From the NCBI GenBank assembly GCA_035048485.1, contig CM068580.1:38350085-38414084 (forward strand): DNA of 64,000 nucleotides. Reading direction: 5' to 3'. Shown piece by piece: positions 11,917 to 24,031 of this stretch. Origin of the DNA: Pteria penguin. Taxonomy: Eukaryota; Mollusca; Bivalvia; Pterioida; Pteriidae. Position numbers and translations under genes: made by a program. The notes beneath the pieces were generated by a model. It worked only from the letters and a program-made list of their open reading frames with translations, made no database searches and was not told the origin of the DNA. Positions within the stretch are counted from its first letter, which is position 1; the number at the start of each line of letters is the position of its first letter.

Positions 11917-13673
11917 TTATACTGCAGCGGGGTCCTCTTCTATCCTTTATGCAACCAAACGTACAGATGCCTTGCTTGTTACATGTTCTATTTAAGCAAT
12001 TACTACTGCATATCATTTCACATGTGTCACCATAGAATCCATCTTCACACCCATTTGTACAGTGCCCTGTATCCATATGACATACCGATCCTTTGCATTT
12101 TCGGTTACAAGATTGTTTACAATCTGCTCCGAAACTTCCATCCAAACACCCCAAAGAACAATCCCCTGAATTCTGCTCACAAAGTCTGCTTTTACAATAG
12201 GAAGCACAAGTCAAGTTACAAAATTTTCCATGGTAGTTTGTTAAACAACCATTGCTACAAGTACCTGGTACCTTGGCACACTTACTATCTTTACAGTTAC
12301 TGGGACATGTTTTATTGCAAAAATCACCATAGAAACCATCATTGCAAAGTCCTCTACATTGGCCTGTGACAGAATTGCATGTAAGCTCGTAAGAATGTAA
12401 GTTTAAGCAATGATCTGGACATTTTTGTTCACAGTAGTCTCCGTACCTATTACCAGTACATTTATATCTACATTTCCCATTACTTCTGTTGCAAGTATGG
12501 AGGGTACAATGCTTACTGCAGTTTAAATTACAGTTTTCACCATAGTAGCCATTATTACATCCATCACGACACTTGCCTGTGTCTTTATTACAGTAAAGAT
12601 AGCTGTTGAAATTTGATCGTTTACAGTTCTCACTGCACTTTTCCTCACACAGGGTTCCATACCATCCAGCATTGCAGGAGTAACACGTTTTAGTATTCAG
12701 AAATGGCTGGCAGTCGGCACATTCTTTTGGACATTTCCTATCACAGTTATCCGAATACCATCCTTCATTACAACCATATATACAAGTGCCTGTTGCAACA
12801 TCACAAGTTCCATTTACACAGTTTTTGCTGCACAGCACTTCACAGTATTTACCATAGCGATTTCCTACACACCCATCTACACAGTAACCACTTGACGCAT
12901 GGCAATGATTCTTACAGTATTTAGAGCACTGAACACAAGAAAAGTCATTCACATAATATCCTGGGCTACATTTTTGGCAGACGATATGATTTTCAAAAGC
13001 ATTTATGGCACATATATCACAATGATCTACGTTACAAGACTTATCACATCTTGAACCTAACCATCCTTTCTCACAACCTTGCTGGCAATGCCCAGTATAT
13101 GGGTCACAACCTTCATATCCATTGGAACAGTGTTCACTACACTTTAAACATTGCAATTTCTCTTCATCTGTATAGAATCCAAGATTGCATTTTTCACAGT
13201 GTGTTTTATAGCTATTATATGGGTTTTCTCGACATTTACTACAGTTGGCAATATGACACTTTTTGTCACATACCATTCCAAAGTATGCATCATCTTTGCA
13301 ACCTCTAATACATATCCCCGTGGTTGAGTTGCATGATGGTCCTCCTGAAACCTTCTTACAGCTAAGGCTACAGTTGACGCACCTTTTTCGGGAATAATCA
13401 TAGTACATTCCATCATGACACCTCTTACAATAAAATTCATTGGAATAACTGACACCACATTGTAGACAATTACTAATATTGCAGTGTATGCTCTCACAGT
13501 CATCTCCATAGAAACCATGCTCACATCCATAAAAACAGCGACCATTCATGTCACATTTCTTATCCCCAAATTTGCAATGTTTACTACATCGATGCTGACA
13601 AAGACTGCCATGGTATCCAGCTTGACAGTGAGTGCAAATCTGTGAATCGCCGTTCTCATAACATTCAACACAC
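11917..13673 (-). CDS. EGF-receptor pseudokinase, large EGF/Cys-rich ectodomain exon
   Basis: A single 1757-base exon encodes about 585 residues of uninterrupted EGF-like and furin-like cysteine-rich repeats. Units such as CDxxxGxCxxGCxxGxYGxxC recur more than ten times, alternating with CxKCxxGYY-type half modules, and several NxS/NxT glycosylation sites are present. The layout resembles the ectodomains of MEGF10/11, Draper/CED-1 and SREC, and the EGF block of Tie-type receptors. The acceptor is AATTTCAG at 13674 and the donor GTATGT at 11916. It leaves phase 1, matching the transmembrane exon downstream. Putting so many EGF repeats in one exon is unusual, since they are often split one per exon. 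Ligand is unknown. The ectodomain call is firm; orthology is not. Confidence 0.85.
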
Positions 13674-14179
13674 CTGAAATTTATAATGGTATACATGTGT
13701 TTTTGATTTATCAAAATAATTTTCATAAGCTACTGAGTGCTACACTATTTACATGTACCTAATGAATTCAACGGTCATTATGGCATAGTGTGGCAGCACA
13801 GCTGAAAGTCACTTCCTTATCATTTGCTTACATACGATATTTTTCACTTATACTAAAAAATCCTTCTCATAATCTCTCTGAAAAATAATTTACATGTACC
13901 TCTTAATCTGCAAAAATTGTAATGTAATGATGAATCATTATTATCATAATCCTTACAAAAAGGACTTTGAAAGCACATTTTCCCATTAGCTTATTTTAAA
14001 CTGTGATCAAAACTTATTTTTATTTTTATGAAATACTAAAATTATTTTAAACAAATAAAAACTGAAAGAATCGAAATGAATATTCTTTTCCACACGTGAG
14101 AGTGGAAAAATGGTTTTAATGTTGTCACAAATTTGATTCTATGATTAACAATATTTCAGTCAGTTTTCTTTCTACATAC

Positions 14180-14297
14180 CTGTCTATGGTGCAAGGTTGT
14201 TGGCAGTCTAGGCCTGTATGACCTGCCTCACAACCATACAAACATTCACCATTGCAATATTCAGCTCCAAACCTACACAAGTCACTACAATGGGCAT
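14180..14297 (-). CDS. EGF-receptor pseudokinase, EGF-like exon (most 5' exon seen)
   Basis: This exon encodes about 39 residues forming one EGF-like module, with six or more cysteines in the spacing typical of MEGF/SREC-type repeats (CxDLCRFG, CNGEC, GCEAGHTG). It is bounded by a TTTCAG acceptor and a GTATGT donor. It ends in phase 2 with AG, which joins to the G at 13673 to make Arg, so it splices in frame to the large EGF exon. The incoming phase is 1, so at least one more 5' exon with the signal peptide must exist. I could not find it between 14.3 and 18.7 kb; it may be short or outside the window. Extracellular location is inferred from the cysteine pattern. Confidence 0.75.
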
Positions 14298-14398
14298 CTG
14301 AAAGTACATAAATGTGTATAGGATCAATGCTGCTATTCTGGGTAATGAAAATCTAAAATATCAATAACAATTCTGACTCATTCACTGTTGGAAAAACA

Positions 14399-15500
14399 AG
14401 AAACCGCTAAAAGCGGTATGGCCAGATTGAGAAGCATTGACAATTAGGTACATGTATTGAAAGCAGAATGTGTTTTGAAATACTATGCCCGCAGAAGCAA
14501 CAGAGTGCAATATAATCTATTTAAGTATAAAGGACAAATTTACAAGGTCATTTAACTCGGTGACAGCTTCATGGTTGAATGAGCATGCATAGCATGAAGA
14601 AAAGAAGAACCTTTAAGCTCAAGGTCACAAAGGTCATTCAGGGATACAGCCCATCAAGGTCTATCTACGTAAGTGGTTTGAAAGATCTAATCCTCATGAT
14701 CTTTCTGAAATTGAACTAAACTTAAATATGCTTTTGACCTTGAAACTGGGAACATTCAAGGTTAAGGTCACAAAAAGTCACCAAGAATAGTGTTCATCAA
14801 AGTCAATCAATGTGTAAGATTTGAAAGACACAACTCTAACAGTCTCACTGTAACTGATTGAACTAAAGTAAAATACGCATTTGACCTTGAAACTGGGAAC
14901 TTGTCAAGGTCAAAATCAAAGGTTTTCAATGGATAAAGCTTATTAAGGTCTATCTAAATGTGAAGTTTGAAGGAGTTTTTGTCTATGGTCTTTCAAATGA
15001 ATTCAATTAAGCATTTGATCTTAAAACTAAGGACCCTCAAGGTCGAGGTCACAAACAAAGGATTTCAATGGATAAATCTCATCATGGTCTATCTACATGT
15101 GAAGTTTGAAAGAGTTTTTGTCTATAATCTTTCCACTAAATGCAATTATGCATCTGACCTTGAAACTGGGACCCTTCAAAGTCAAGGTCACAAAAATAGA
15201 TTTCAATGGATAGAGCTCATCAAGGTCTATCTACATGTGAAGTTTAAAAGACACAACTCTCATGGTCTTTCTGTAATTGAAATGAAGCTGATTACACATT
15301 TGACCTTGAAACTGGGAATCTTCAAGGTTAAGGTCACAAACAGAGGTTTCAATGGGTAAAGCTCATCAAGGTTTGTCTACATGTGAAGTTTGAAAGGATT
15401 ATTGTCAGTGGTCTTTCTGTGATGAACTTAAATGCAAGATCTAACTAAATTGTTGACGCGGATGGACGGACAGACAGACTGACAGACATCGCCATTTCAT
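14399..15500 (+). mobile_element. Hairpin-type element with about 145-bp tandem units, family 5
   Basis: Starts with the hairpin ACCGCTAAAAGCGGT, then about six degenerate units keyed by TGACCTTGAAACTGGGA (near 14735, 14883, 15018, 15157, 15300), and ends with GGACGGACAGACAGACTGAC (15463-15490). An ORF across it is not a gene. It lies upstream of the most 5' pseudokinase exon seen. Confidence 0.6.
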
Positions 15501-17574
15501 GCACCAGATTTTAATTCACATTTCGGCCAAAAATGCAAACTCTGTATCACTTCCAAATGCTGTGATTTTGATCAATTCTGAAACCTATACAAGTGACAAA
15601 CATAACTTATTTACAGACCAGTCTTGCAATACATCCAAATAATCAAACTTCTTTAAGAATTTCTAACTCAGTGTCAAGTACAAAAGATGGAAGGGAAAAA
15701 CCAGAACTACTAAAAGCATAACTGCATATCCGAGTAGAAAATGACATGTTACATGCACACATTGGATTACAAATCTCTTTATTTCTTATGAGTTATCTAG
15801 CATAAATTTTTGTATATTGGTCAAAATAAGCAATACACAAATGAGGGAGAAAATAATGGAAAAACAATGATAGCTGTCATGGTACTGATGTTGGATTATA
15901 AGCTTACAAACTCCTGACTTATGTTTGTAGTGTAATATGAGGTAATTCCTGTAAAATTAGTTACATGTACATCAAAATCTCTGCATCACACTGTGATTAG
16001 TCTAACGCTCTACCCACATATCTCTTATTATCTGATGAATCTAAATCTATTTACTAACATCTTTTACTTTGTCTTATAACCTTTATCATTTAAATTATAT
16101 TTAAATGTATACATTTTGTGCTACAATTTTATGTGTAATACTTTGACTTATCAATATACATTAAATTCAAGTTTTGTAAATATACATGTAAGTATAATTA
16201 CATCTCTGCATTTTGCATCGAAAGACAAAGTAGCCACCAAAATATGTGTACCTTTACATGTATTGTTCGTACTATTAGTATTATTTTGTATGCAACCCAA
16301 CTTTTGGTTTGTTAAGTGGTGTATTATGTTGCTTTCAACAAAGTTTCATATATATTGTACCGTGGAAGCAGGAGGTAACCAATCTCTCACACATATATAT
16401 AAGCATAGAAATGAATTATTGTGACCTGTACTGTAGCTGTCCCTCTTCATACATTAGCCTTATATTTAAAAACCTTAATTTTTGAGTCAAAACTCTCTGA
16501 CAAAGGACCAATTTTTTATATAGGCATTGAATGGTTTTGGTCAGAGAGAATTCATTCATAAAAACAAATGAAACTGGACATCAAAAAGATGAAATGCTTA
16601 GTATGCTTAGTATAGATTTCAATGATAAATCTTACTGGTACTAAATTTACCAAAAGTGTTATTAAGCTTTTCAAATACATGTACATGTAATGTACTTTAC
16701 GTATATGCATAAACAAATTTATATATGAATAACTAATGAAATAAATACATGTAAATAATTTTGTGGGAATGGTAAACAAATAAATAAATGTATAAACAGG
16801 TAAATAAATAAAATGATAAATGGATAGGGATGTTGTATCAAGCAACAAGTGGGTTTGGGTCTATATGTGTAGAATTGAAAATGAAAGGATGTTATAGATG
16901 GGGATAAGATTGTCTACTATGTATCAGATGCAATTATACATGTAGGTGTTTGGGTGTGATATATACATGTATCATACCCAAATTACACATGTACAGTTCA
17001 CTAATATTGTTATTGTTCAATAACTGAGTCATTCAAGCTTTAAATTAGCTAAAAAACATTAGCTTATTGATTCCTTACCTGTTCAGAATTCTTAATTACT
17101 TTATCATAATTACCCCATCATTGTATTAAAAAAAAAAAAAAAGACAGTGACACATGTATGTAAGATTCAAATGAATAATTAAATAACACTTGTTACTCCC
17201 CCCTCCCTAAAAATTAACATAAAGTAAAATATATATAAAAAAAAAATACATAAACAAAAGATATTTTAAACAACTTTTAATCTAATATGTACCAAATATA
17301 TCAAACATATACCAAAAACAACATATATAAACACAATTCAACCATGCAGTGTTTGCCTTGTATTTATTTCTTAAGGGCCACAAACTAGAATTATACTTGA
17401 TCAAGTAGCACCTGCAGTACCTACAAGCAAAACACACTGTGCACCATAACTGTTGAACTACACTTTACATACATGTACAAACTCGATCTCCATGCGTATT
17501 TACCAGGTAGCAAATTTTTTTACAACATTTTAAAGACATCATGAATTTATGAAATATTAAAGAGTGGCAATTTT
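15501..17574. other. No gene seen; AT-rich with ACATGTA motifs
   Basis: Many TACATGTA and ACATGTAC motifs and a poly-A run near 17130. A decayed SINE fragment is near 16350-16420. The missing 5' exon of the pseudokinase gene could lie here, but no stretch shows an EGF or signal-peptide pattern. Confidence 0.5.
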
Positions 17575-17807
17575 CAGGGGTTGAAATTTTTCGCAAGTAC
17601 TCAGTGGTCAAAGACTACTAAGATATGAAAAATATCTAGTCTGCATATGAAACCTGGTGATCCATGATAAAAAGTAAAAATCCACGTAAAATATTAAATC
17701 TATTTTAAATTGCTGGTCTGAAGGACTACCAATACATTATAATCAACTGGTCCGCGTACGGAAACATCAGGTCCTGGACCTAAGACCACCGTATTTTTCA
17801 ACCCCTG
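17575..17807. mobile_element. 233-bp MITE with CAGGGGTTGAAA ends
   Basis: It starts CAGGGGTTGAAATTTTT and ends with the inverse of CAGGGGTTGAAAAATACGG. The ends look hAT-like; the flanks share AATTT but no clean 8-bp duplication. Confidence 0.6.
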
Positions 17808-19341
17808 AATTTCACACAAGTTTTTACAAGATTTTTAAGATTTCTTAAATTTGTGAAATATTGACTGGAAGTGGAAGAAAATTAAATGAATAATTTTAAT
17901 CCAAAAATATGACGGTAAATCAAATTTTGTAAAGGGTTATGAAAAATTCTCAAAACTTTGTGAAATGCCGATAGTGAAACATATAAGGATATATTGCTGT
18001 TTTCTTTCTATATAATGAACTTTGTTTATGTCCAACTCACCAGCGTCAAATCATCAATTCAACTTTATATGACTATGATGTAAATTTGCTTCTCTAAAGA
18101 CTGTTCATTGTAAATTAATTCTATTACAATAGTGCATTAAAAGAGAGTACATGTAAACATATCATGATTCATTAAATTTAAACGAAATGACAAAATTTGA
18201 AGTGAATGACAAAGCAAATTGAGATTAAAAAAAAAGATTTTGATCCCTCAGAATTCCCCATCTATTCTCTCTGTGGAAGGAATTTACACTGATTTAGTTT
18301 AGTTCAAGGCTGGCAAGAGAGAATAACTGAAGAACAAAGGCCTTTGTTATTAGTTTAGGGGACTGGGGTTATAAAACCTAAAAATAAAGATTTTAAAAAC
18401 ATGAAGACAGGTCACATGATTCAATTTGCATTATATTTGTTTGGAATAAGTCTCGGGATTTATCATTGCTTTCTAAGAAGAATCCGATATTTTGAAATCT
18501 CAATGCAAACCGCGATAATATAAAATTCGAAGAAGGAAAGGGAGTCAACGTCATTAGATTCCTCAATGAATTTCAGAACTTTTATGACTCATTTATCTCT
18601 TGTGCTCAAAATATAATTCAGCAAAATTGCATTACGGTCTATGATAAACACTGAGTTTATCCCCAAGGTCATCTCTCAGAATGTTTCGGGGATTATCTTC
18701 ATTAGATCTTAGTCAAGTTAGTGTGATGTCACGCCAACTTCAAGAACGCAGAGCAATTGAATATAGTGGAATTATGGTCGTTTCGGCACCAGGAGATTTC
18801 AGCACCAGGTTGTTTCGGCACCTGTAAGTTGTTTCGGCACCTGATAAGTACGTTTCGGCACCTGGTAATAAAAAATCTGCTATAATGGGCCAATTTTTCT
18901 TGCTCTTGATAGATAATGATATTTTCATTGAAAGTCACTCTATATTATAATCTTTTGATTTGCAAATGTATATATTACAGAGAAATTTTCAATATGCCTT
19001 TTTATGCAGTAGTATCAAATGGATGTGTAATCTACTAATATAATCTACTAATATCTTTGTTTATGAGGAAAATGATAAAATATAAGAATCTTGTACTTTT
19101 ATACTACCGCAAAGTCGGTGATTCCATCTCTCGCAGCTGTTGCAATGAATAGCGTGTTGTCGAGGTTTCACCTCTTCTTTACAGTGCACATGCAAGTTGG
19201 ACATTGTAAAATGAAATTATTTTTATCTCGATTGCATTTTATTTGATATCCTTTTATTGCTTATTACAGTTACAACGCACAAGGGTATCATTAATTAAAT
19301 TGGTGGAATAATTAGTGGTATTGGATACTATCAACAACAAA

Positions 19342-21778
19342 CAAGTGGGCCTATATCGCTCACCTGAGTATCTAGATGATCAATCATGCTGGAAGGAAGA
19401 ATTGATTTATTATTGCATTACTGTGACTAAGTCAACACAAATGTTGAAAATATGTCAAATTTTATTTCAGACCAGAATGAAAAACAACACTTTTTTGCAC
19501 ATCCATTCACGTGATTTTGATATTAAGCATTTGCTTTGTCTCTGCAAGATGTGATTCAGGGCAACATGTTAGTCATTTTCTTTAAGTGGGGCCTTTTGTT
19601 GGCTGATTTCAAGTCTGGGTCATGAACAACAGTTGTTTCAAATTTTGTCCAGATCCAACTTAAAATGGCCTAATTTCATATGTTGAGTGTTGAGAAACAT
19701 CTAAAAACTTATTTAGACGTGTAAAGAAATGAAAAAAAATTTTTGACCACAGCTGGATTTGAACCACTACTCTCCATATTTTAATTACCAAGTGATACAT
19801 GTACATGTACATGTATGTACTGTTGTGAGACCTAGTTTTTAGACATGGTGGCATTATCTGTTGACCAATTTGGATGAAATGTACAAAATTGATAGAGGAC
19901 CTATAGTACTTCATGTATACCATGTTTCATTCAAATCTTTCATGTGATATAAGAGCAGAAGTTAAAAATGTGAAGAATTGTTCCCATACACCCCATTTGA
20001 AAGTCTTAAAAAATTCATAGAAAATCCAAAAATTGAGATATTGACAAAATTCTTTCAAAGTAACATTCCTTACCATAATTATGATCACAATAGTCCATAA
20101 GAAATCATCATTATCAATTAACTAGGAAATGTGACACATTTCTGCATTGAAATCACCAAGTCCAAACAAATGTCAAAAAACCATTCTAATTTGATTTTGG
20201 AAGGGAACCAAAATGACAATACATCTTCACTCATCCCTATAGATCATTTCTATGCATTCTATTTGTCTCTGTATACAGCCAGTATGAAGAAGAATATTGT
20301 CAAAGGAGGGTATTCTTTTGTGACCTACTTTTGACTGGTGGCGCCACCTGTACAGAGGTCTGAACGAAAACAACAGAATTTGAAGGGGATCAGTGATTTA
20401 TTTCTACCATGATTTATTAAAATCCTTTCAACAGTTTTGCAGAAAGAGTTGAAAATGTGAAAAATGGCCAACCCCCCCCCCCCCCTTTTTCTAGGAAGTC
20501 TTAAAAAATTAATAAAAAATCCAAAACTTGAGACATTGACAAAATTCTTTCACAGTAATATTCCTTACCATAATTATGATCAAAATAGTCATTAAGAAAT
20601 CATCAATATCAATTAACTGAAAAACATGACATTTTTCTGCATTGAAATTACTAAGTTTAGAAACACATCAAAAAAGTGTAAATTTCTGTTTGACAGATTT
20701 TAACCTCAAACACAATTTTTAATAATCCATCTTTATAGATTGTTGAAATGCAATTAGTTCGCAATTTATGCACTGGTTCTGGAGGAGAAGATTTTTGAAG
20801 AGGGGTATCGTTTTGGGCACTTTTGGCCCCGTCCTGGATCTACCCCTGAGGGAATCTGAATCCTAAACATAATTTTATTAGGGGACATTGAGTACATCAT
20901 TTATACAAAGTTTGATCCAAATCTGCAATGCAGTTCCAGAGAAGAAGTAAAAAATGTGTGAAAAAGTTAACGACGGACAGATGGTCGATACACTATGACT
21001 AAAGCTCACTTCAGGGCCGTCTCTATGTATTTTGGGACTGGGGCCAGGGCCTTTGCAATGGGGAAAAATAGCATCGTTTTGGATCAAACTGGGAAAAAAT
21101 TCAATAAAATGAGAAAAGCAGTATTATCAATGGCATTTGTTTATTTCAAGTGCATCTCGTTTTATTAATTGATATGCCTGTCCTTCATGTGTTTGAATTT
21201 ATTTATGGCTGCATCCAGTTGACATTGAGACAGCTGATTTTGATCGTTGGCCGTGATCACTATCAGTGCGTTGATTTCTGTGTTCTCGTGTTGCATTATG
21301 TGATTTTAAAAGACACAGCGTTCTCATTATACGTAAAACCATTACTCGTTTTTTGTAATATGCTACATTCAATAATATAAATTAATTTCGATGGCATTGC
21401 TGTGTTCAAATGTGCATCGAAAAGACTTGTCACGAATACAACCTTTCGAAATAACCTCACACCTGTCGATTAAAGGATCCACAAAACGCTTCAATACTAC
21501 ATGTGCTCTTCAAAACACTGCATTTACAAGCGCTATTTGTACATTGATGGTGTTTACATTTTGTGTCTGATGCACTGATGTTACGGTTGAAAATATCGCG
21601 CGATTGAAAAAGTTTCGGTCAATAAATCTGACTACATGTATGTACAGTTGGGAATTTTAAGGGAACAAGGTGGGAAAAAAAGATACTATTTGGCGTTGGG
21701 AATGGGGCAGAATATCGGCCCCAAATAAGCCCTAGCGACGGCCTTGCACTTGAGCCTTTGGCTCAGGTGAGCTAAAAA
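19342..21778 (+). mobile_element. Hairpin-ended element, family 1, full length with nested insertion
   Basis: 5' tip CAAGTGGGCCTATATCGCTC and ACCTGAGTA; about three units of the 497-bp repeat (key segment at 20012 and 20510); CGACGGACAG near 20970; terminal hairpin with GCTCAGGTGAGCTAAAAA ending at 21778. The hairpin's left arm is split by the TIR element at 21012-21746. All lies inside the MULE-like element 18769-22029. Confidence 0.8.
21012..21746. mobile_element. 735-bp TIR element nested in the hairpin repeat
   Basis: It starts CAGGGCCGTCTCTA and ends with the near-inverse TAGCGACGGCCTTG, and is flanked by the 5-bp repeat CACTT (21007-21011 and 21747-21751). Removing it restores the intact AGCTCACTTGAGCC hairpin arm of the host repeat. 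The CAGGG end recalls hAT elements, but those usually give 8-bp duplications, so the superfamily is open. A 76-codon ORF inside is not recognised. Confidence 0.7.
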
Positions 21779-22632
21779 AGGTTTTTGAGATATTTTGACA
21801 AATAAATCAAATGAAAACATCAATTATTGAAAGACAAACATATGCATATTAACAAAATGATAATTAAGTCATAAATAAACATATTATTGATTAAATTGTG
21901 TAGGTGCCGAATCTGCTTTGTTGGGTGCCGAAACCACTTTAAATGAGTGCCGAGCAACTTTAAACAGGTGCCGAAATGTCCTCTAAATTGGGTGCAGAAA
22001 CAATCTGGTGCCAAAACTTCCTGTAACCGATATAGTGCAGTGCTAGCAAATACGGTACGGTAAAATTTCTTTGAGATATGCAATATCTTAGTCTATATAA
22101 CCTAGGTCCCCTATACTTAACTAAGGCTAGAAGGAATTTAGACCCAAGCTTGCAAAAGTGAAATAAGTCTAGTCTTAATTATGCTTGGCCTTGGGTATGA
22201 AATCTCGAAATACATAACTATAATATCTCACCAATTTCTTTGTCGAAAACAAAGAGTAGTAGATAAAGGAGTTGAAGGAATAGTGTTAATGATGACATTC
22301 TAATGACATTATTAATCCAGCTAGCGACGTTACTGTTCCAACAGTCAGACAATGGCTACAATCTGACAATGAACTGATGAATGTGAAACTTGACGTACTG
22401 AATTCTTCAAAAATAAAATCTGAAACGAAGTCGTGCTGTAGTATTCCGTGTGGAGGTACTGTTGATAAAATGGATATTTTTCATAAAATAAAATTCACTT
22501 TTCATGGTGCGCAATTTTTATACTAAATTACTAATACAACAAGTAAGAAGCGACTAAAAAACATATGAGGCCTAAAATTTCATATGGATTTCATATTCCG
22601 GCACGGTGTGGATTTATGTTTACCTTTCCATC

Positions 22633-23258
22633 ATGGAATCCAGTGCAAAAATGGGAAAACACAAAAATGGAAAGCTTTTGTTACGGCGTCAGTTCGATTA
22701 TCATATAGATTCAGATAATGACAGCTATATTAGTTTAAGTTTTTCTGAGGAAGGCATCGACCATTTTGACTCAGACCTTTCTCCACAAACAGTTGTAACA
22801 TATCTCAACAATGAGAGAGGCGCCCAGACCAAGGGTCTGCAGGGATTTTCAACTGTTGACTGTGCTGTACAGCTTCAGCCACCGCAGCATGGCCATTCAA
22901 GTGAATCAAAGGAGAGTAAATTATCAAGACGACTTGATTTCAAATTTGCATTTACTTGGATGGATTTCACAATCACTGTCATTTCAACAGGAATATTTTT
23001 CTTTGACTTCATCAGTGATATACTTTTAGCAAATGAGTATTTTTATCATAAACGATGGCTGTCATTTGGATTTACTGCTGGTTTTATTATTTTTCCAGCT
23101 CTTTTGTCAAATGGGCAGAGTTTGCGTTGGTATTTGATTGACTATGAATCAGAGAGACGAAAATTAAAGAAGCACCCTAAAAGCAGGAAAACACCATTTT
23201 ATGTTTGGATTTTACGTATTCTTTTCACATTTCCTTTGATGATGGGACCAGCAGTCAG
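22633..23258 (+). CDS. XK-related protein A, exon 1
   Basis: This is the first coding exon of a complete XKR-family membrane protein (525 codons over three exons). It holds a polar N-terminal tail of about 105 residues, then the first hydrophobic segments (FAFTWMDFTITVISTGIFFF, then DFISDILLANEYF) typical of XK/XKR proteins. XKR4/8/9-type members are caspase-activated phospholipid scramblases at the plasma membrane; which subfamily this belongs to is not certain. I chose the ATG at 22633 (ATCATGG context); the frame is open upstream only from a GTG. The exon ends at GTCAG/GTACTC in phase 2, joining exon 2 as PAVR-HIEYL. The tail contains DHFD/S (residues 43-47), a caspase-3-like site pattern. 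Intron 1 is split by a MULE. Confidence 0.88.
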
Positions 23259-23317
23259 GTACTCTTTGAAATTCTTTGAAACTCAAATATGTTCAAACTT
23301 TATGGCCAGACTGGGAT

Positions 23318-23386
23318 TCAATCAAAAACCTTCTTCTCGATCCCATTTGTTGATATATGCTTTACCAACTAAGCTATCAGAGTTGA
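23318..23386 (-). repeat. tRNA-like repeat (SINE head) at the MULE target
   Basis: Read on the minus strand it has a good A box (TAGCTTAGTTGGTAAAGC) and a decayed B box ending GATTGAATCC, about 40 bases apart. It is not a functional tRNA gene, since the B box and stems are degraded. A related tRNA-like piece lies at 27346-27411. Confidence 0.5.
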
Positions 23387-24031
23387 TATCCCTGTTTGCC
23401 GGTACATAGAATAACTGGAATGGCACCTATTAACCGGAATGGCGGTATAAAAACCAGAATGGCACTTGTAATAACCAGAATGGCGTCTAATAGGCATAAA
23501 GGAAAAGGAGATATGTACATGTTCTTTTGTTATATATCCCACCGGGGGTAGTATACTATGGTACCAACTTATTTCAGAAGATTGAAGACAGTACATGTAC
23601 AAAGAAAACTTCCTTACAATGGGACATTCAAATTCGCGTGTAGTTTACTACCAAATTACAACAATAAAAATGTGCTTGACTCTAATTACAATTAGGGGCC
23701 TTTTCATTTTGTATAATAATACAATATATAAATTATAGCCACAAAGGAAGTTTGTTGATGATAGACATAAATTAACGATTTTATATTTGATAATTAAAAT
23801 ATATTGAATATATTAATATTCTAATTATTGTAATTATAAGTAGATCCACAGTTATCTTAATTATCTGAAACTGATAATTCTAAATTAATTTTCTTAATGA
23901 TTAATGATTCGAATAGTTCTCAAACACTTAACTACATATTATTTGGTATTATAAATAATAATTTTACTTTAATTTCTTTAATGATTTGAATAGTTCTCAA
24001 ATGCCTAACTTAATTATAATTTGGTATTACA

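Larger units (their letters stand above)
18769..22029. mobile_element. Non-autonomous MULE-like element with GTTTCGGCACC tandem-motif ends
   Basis: The left end (18779-18865) holds four copies of a TTTCGGCACC motif in one direction. The right end (21902-22015) holds six inverted copies (GGTGCCGAAA and variants). The 8-bp sequence ATATAGTG lies immediately outside each end (18761-18768 and 22030-22037). This copies the design of the MULE at 23401, and both share a GGTGCC core in the same orientation at the right end. No transposase is visible; the interior is mostly a later hairpin-ended repeat (19342-21778). Confidence 0.6.

Noticed and set aside
11827..12369. Long plus-strand ORF (180 codons), His/Tyr/Cys rich
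   Set aside because: It is the complement of the EGF-repeat exon on the minus strand, which has a coherent cysteine pattern and good splice sites.
17394..17500. Cys-rich minus-strand stretch (LWCTVCFACRYCRCY) as a possible EGF exon
   Set aside because: The spacing is wrong for EGF, there are no glycines in the loop positions and no splice sites fit.
21150..21380. 76-codon ORF inside the 735-bp TIR element as a transposase
   Set aside because: No transposase motif, and the element is too short to be autonomous.
23259..23409. Read-through end of XKR gene A exon 1 (IYALPTKLSELISLFAGT)
   Set aside because: A phase-correct donor at 23258 joins exon 2; the tail is antisense tRNA-like repeat plus the start of the MULE.
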